DNA of 6,834 nt from Planctomycetota bacterium (lineage in GTDB: Bacteria > Planctomycetota > UBA8742 > SKZP01). The DNA lies in assembly GCA_007127275.1 (NCBI GenBank), contig SKZP01000130.1, positions 1 to 6,834 on the forward strand, read 5' to 3'. Of this stretch, positions 5,393 through 6,834 are shown in pieces. The notes beneath the pieces are model-generated. The model worked only from the letters and a program-made list of their open reading frames with translations, ran no database searches and was not told where the DNA came from. The first letter of the stretch is position 1; every line of letters starts with the position of its first letter. Both the position numbers and the translations under genes were made by a program.

Positions 5393-5974
5393 GTGAACAA
5401 GCCCGCCATTGCCGTGACGCGGCGCAAAGATCGCCGTGGTGCCGAGTTTGTCGTGCGCGAGGCCTCCCCCGACGACGCCGCGGCGCTGCTGCGGATGATT
5501 CGCGGCGTGTTCGACGAACGCTTGCCCGAGCTCGTCACGCGTGCCGAGGAGTTCGACGTCACCGAGGAAAAGGAGCGCGAGTTCCTGCTCAAACACCGCG
5601 AAAGCGAGTCGAGCGCTGCCTTCCTTGCCGTCGACGCGGAGAGCGACGAGCCGTTGGGCTTCCTCAACGGGGGCGTAACGTCACGCTGGAAGCTCGCGCA
5701 TGTCTGGAACTTCGGAATGAGTGTCGCCAAGCCGCACCGCGGTCGCGGCATCGGCCGCACCTTGCTCGAGCAGGCGGTGGTCTTCGTTGAGGCGCATCCC
5801 GGATTGACGAAGATCTCGCTCGAGGTGATTGCCGACAACGCCCGTGCCATTCGCCTCTACGAGAGCCTCGGCTTCGAGCCCGAGGGCCGCCGCATCAAGG
5901 GTGTGCGACGCGAAGCCGCCGACGGAACGGTGGAATACGTCGACGAGATTCTCATGTATCGCTGGCTCGGGTGA
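5393..5974 (+). CDS. GNAT-family N-acetyltransferase
   Basis: This is a 193-residue acetyl-CoA-dependent acyltransferase. The central fold shows the acetyl-CoA pyrophosphate loop RGRGIG (116-121, the R-x-x-G-x-G motif) inside VAKPHRGRGIGRTLLEQAV. The following strand and helix with NARAIRLYESLGFEPEG (149-165) form motif B, and the end VDEILMYRWL is common in this family. An N-terminal FVVREASPDDAAALLRMI segment (19-36) matches the usual first strand and helix of a single complete GNAT domain. The substrate (protein N-terminus, small amine, polyamine or antibiotic) cannot be read from sequence. The GTG start is chosen over the ATG at 5318 because of the GAAGGGG ribosome site. It lies 113 bp downstream of purA in the same direction, possibly co-transcribed, with no evident functional link. 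Confidence 0.9.
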   Translation: MNKPAIAVTRRKDRRGAEFVVREASPDDAAALLRMIRGVFDERLPELVTRAEEFDVTEEKEREFLLKHRESESSAAFLAVDAESDEPLGFLNGGVTSRWKLAHVWNFGMSVAKPHRGRGIGRTLLEQAVVFVEAHPGLTKISLEVIADNARAIRLYESLGFEPEGRRIKGVRREAADGTVEYVDEILMYRWLG

Positions 5975-5991
5975 GCTTGCGGCGAAGCTCA
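5972..5991 (+). repeat. Inverted repeat overlapping the acetyltransferase stop codon
   Basis: TGAGCTT (5972-5978) and AAGCTCA (5985-5991) form a perfect 7-bp stem with a GCGGCG loop, and the stem begins with the stop codon itself. No T-run follows on the plus strand, so it is not a standard terminator. It may protect the 3' end of the message. Confidence 0.4.
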
Positions 5992-6090
5992 TGAATGAAA
6001 ATCCCCGCCGAATGGGTTTCTCCTGCAGCGGCAGCGCCGCCATGCGCACCGGGCGTCCGTCTCGGCCGCCTCCTTCCGCTGCCCGCCACA

Positions 6091-6834
6091 ATGCTTGGGA
6101 GTGTGCCCACGGTGATCATTCGCAAACTGGTTGCCAACTTCCGCGACACGATGAGCCCGCCGGTGTTCCTGTTCTCCGCCGGGCTCATTCTGCTGTTCGT
6201 GCTCTACGGCGCCATCTTTACGGGGCACGCCGAGCGAACCTTCGAGACGCTGCAAAGCGGCATTGTCGTCAACGTCGGCTGGCTTTACATCCTCACCGCG
6301 AACGCGTTCCTGGTTTTCGTTCTCGTGTTGGCGTTGAGCCGCTTCGGCTCGATTCGCCTCGGCGGCGACAAGGCGGAGCCGGAGTTTCACGGCCTCACCT
6401 GGTTCACGATGCTGCTGGCCGCGGGCATGGGTATCGGCCTCGTCTTCTTCGGCGTGGCCGAGCCGATTCTCCATTACAGCGCACCGCTCGAGGCAGAGCC
6501 CCGCACCATCGAGGCGATGCGCGAGGCGATGCTCTACAGCTACTTTCATTGGGGGCTGCATCCGTGGGCCATCTACATGGCGATGGCGTTGCCGCTGGCC
6601 TACTTTCACTTTCGCTACAAGCTGCCGCTGGCGCCGCGCTCCCTGCTGTATCCGCTGATCGGCGAGCGCATTCACGGACCTCTCGGCCATGCCGTCGACG
6701 TCGTCGCAACGATCGGCACCCTCTTCGGCATCGGCACCTCGCTCGGCCTTGGCGCGATGCAAATCAACGGCGGCTTGAATCAGATCGCCGGCGTACCAAT
6801 CGGCCTCGGGGTGCAAATCGCGATCATTGCGGTC
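6091..6834 (+). CDS. BCCT-family transporter (betaine/choline/carnitine type), N-terminal part; runs off the window end
   Basis: The 248 visible codons encode an inner-membrane secondary transporter of the betaine-choline-carnitine family, which takes up compatible solutes or quaternary amines, usually coupled to Na+ or H+. Membrane segments are visible at about 24-43, 64-82, 103-123, 153-172 and 201-225. Hallmarks are LSRFGSIRLG (82-91) after TM2, the glycine-rich AGMGIGLVFFGVAEP (111-125) in TM3 where substrate and ion pass, FHWGLHPWAIY (152-162), and GHAVDVVATIGTLFGIGTSLGLG (199-221) in TM5. The substrate-selecting Trp-rich region of TM8 lies beyond the window, so the substrate is undetermined. 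The start is uncertain. ATG 6091 lacks a ribosome site, GTG 6112 has GGGAG 10 nt upstream, and an in-frame ATG at 5995 would add a Pro/Ala-rich extension. The conserved region begins at about IIRKLVANFRDTM (residues 9-21). Confidence 0.93.
   Translation, partial: MLGSVPTVIIRKLVANFRDTMSPPVFLFSAGLILLFVLYGAIFTGHAERTFETLQSGIVVNVGWLYILTANAFLVFVLVLALSRFGSIRLGGDKAEPEFHGLTWFTMLLAAGMGIGLVFFGVAEPILHYSAPLEAEPRTIEAMREAMLYSYFHWGLHPWAIYMAMALPLAYFHFRYKLPLAPRSLLYPLIGERIHGPLGHAVDVVATIGTLFGIGTSLGLGAMQINGGLNQIAGVPIGLGVQIAIIAV

Noticed and set aside
5989..6816. 275-codon minus-strand open frame opposite the transporter
   Set aside because: The product is low-complexity and rich in Arg, Glu, Ala and Gln. The plus strand encodes unmistakable BCCT membrane segments and motifs.

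Overview
The window is a GC-rich bacterial chromosomal segment from a Gram-negative organism. The signs are two lipoproteins with signal peptides, a near-consensus sigma-54 promoter, and a surface protein ending in a Cys, membrane-segment and Arg tail that resembles the MYXO-CTERM sorting signal. Together these point toward Myxococcota or a related deltaproteobacterial lineage. This is inference from motifs, not a taxonomic assignment. There are no rRNA or tRNA genes, CRISPR arrays, insertion sequences or phage genes.

Layout. (1) Positions 2-690, plus strand: the 3' end of a secreted protein built from Ig/cadherin-like modules. It is split by an apparent -1 frameshift near 440-450, and the C-terminal anchor lies in the second frame. 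(2) Positions 691-878: a convergent gap holding a strong intrinsic terminator for the minus-strand genes. (3) Positions 879-3585, minus strand: two tandem paralogous lipoproteins of 383 and 399 residues. Both have an acidic Asp/Asn/Gly tether after the lipid cysteine and similar N- and C-terminal modules. They belong to no family I recognise. They are separated by a 355-bp gap containing two copies of an 11-bp palindrome. (4) Positions 3586-4001: a divergent control region. The minus strand carries a sigma-54 -24/-12 element facing the lipoproteins. The plus strand carries a sigma-70-like promoter and a perfect 18-bp palindrome facing purA. (5) Positions 4002-5279, plus strand: purA (adenylosuccinate synthetase), complete, with several variant motif residues. 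(6) Positions 5393-5974: a GNAT-family acetyltransferase that most likely starts at a GTG. (7) From about 6091 to the window end: the N-terminal part of a BCCT-family (betaine/choline/carnitine) transporter.

How the genes relate. purA, the acetyltransferase and the transporter are co-directional, but gaps of 113 and 116 bp and unrelated functions do not suggest one pathway. The part least explained by known families is the lipoprotein pair with its dedicated sigma-54 promoter: a putatively activator-dependent, surface-exposed acidic lipoprotein family. I see no convincing evidence of a new multi-gene defence or mobile system here.
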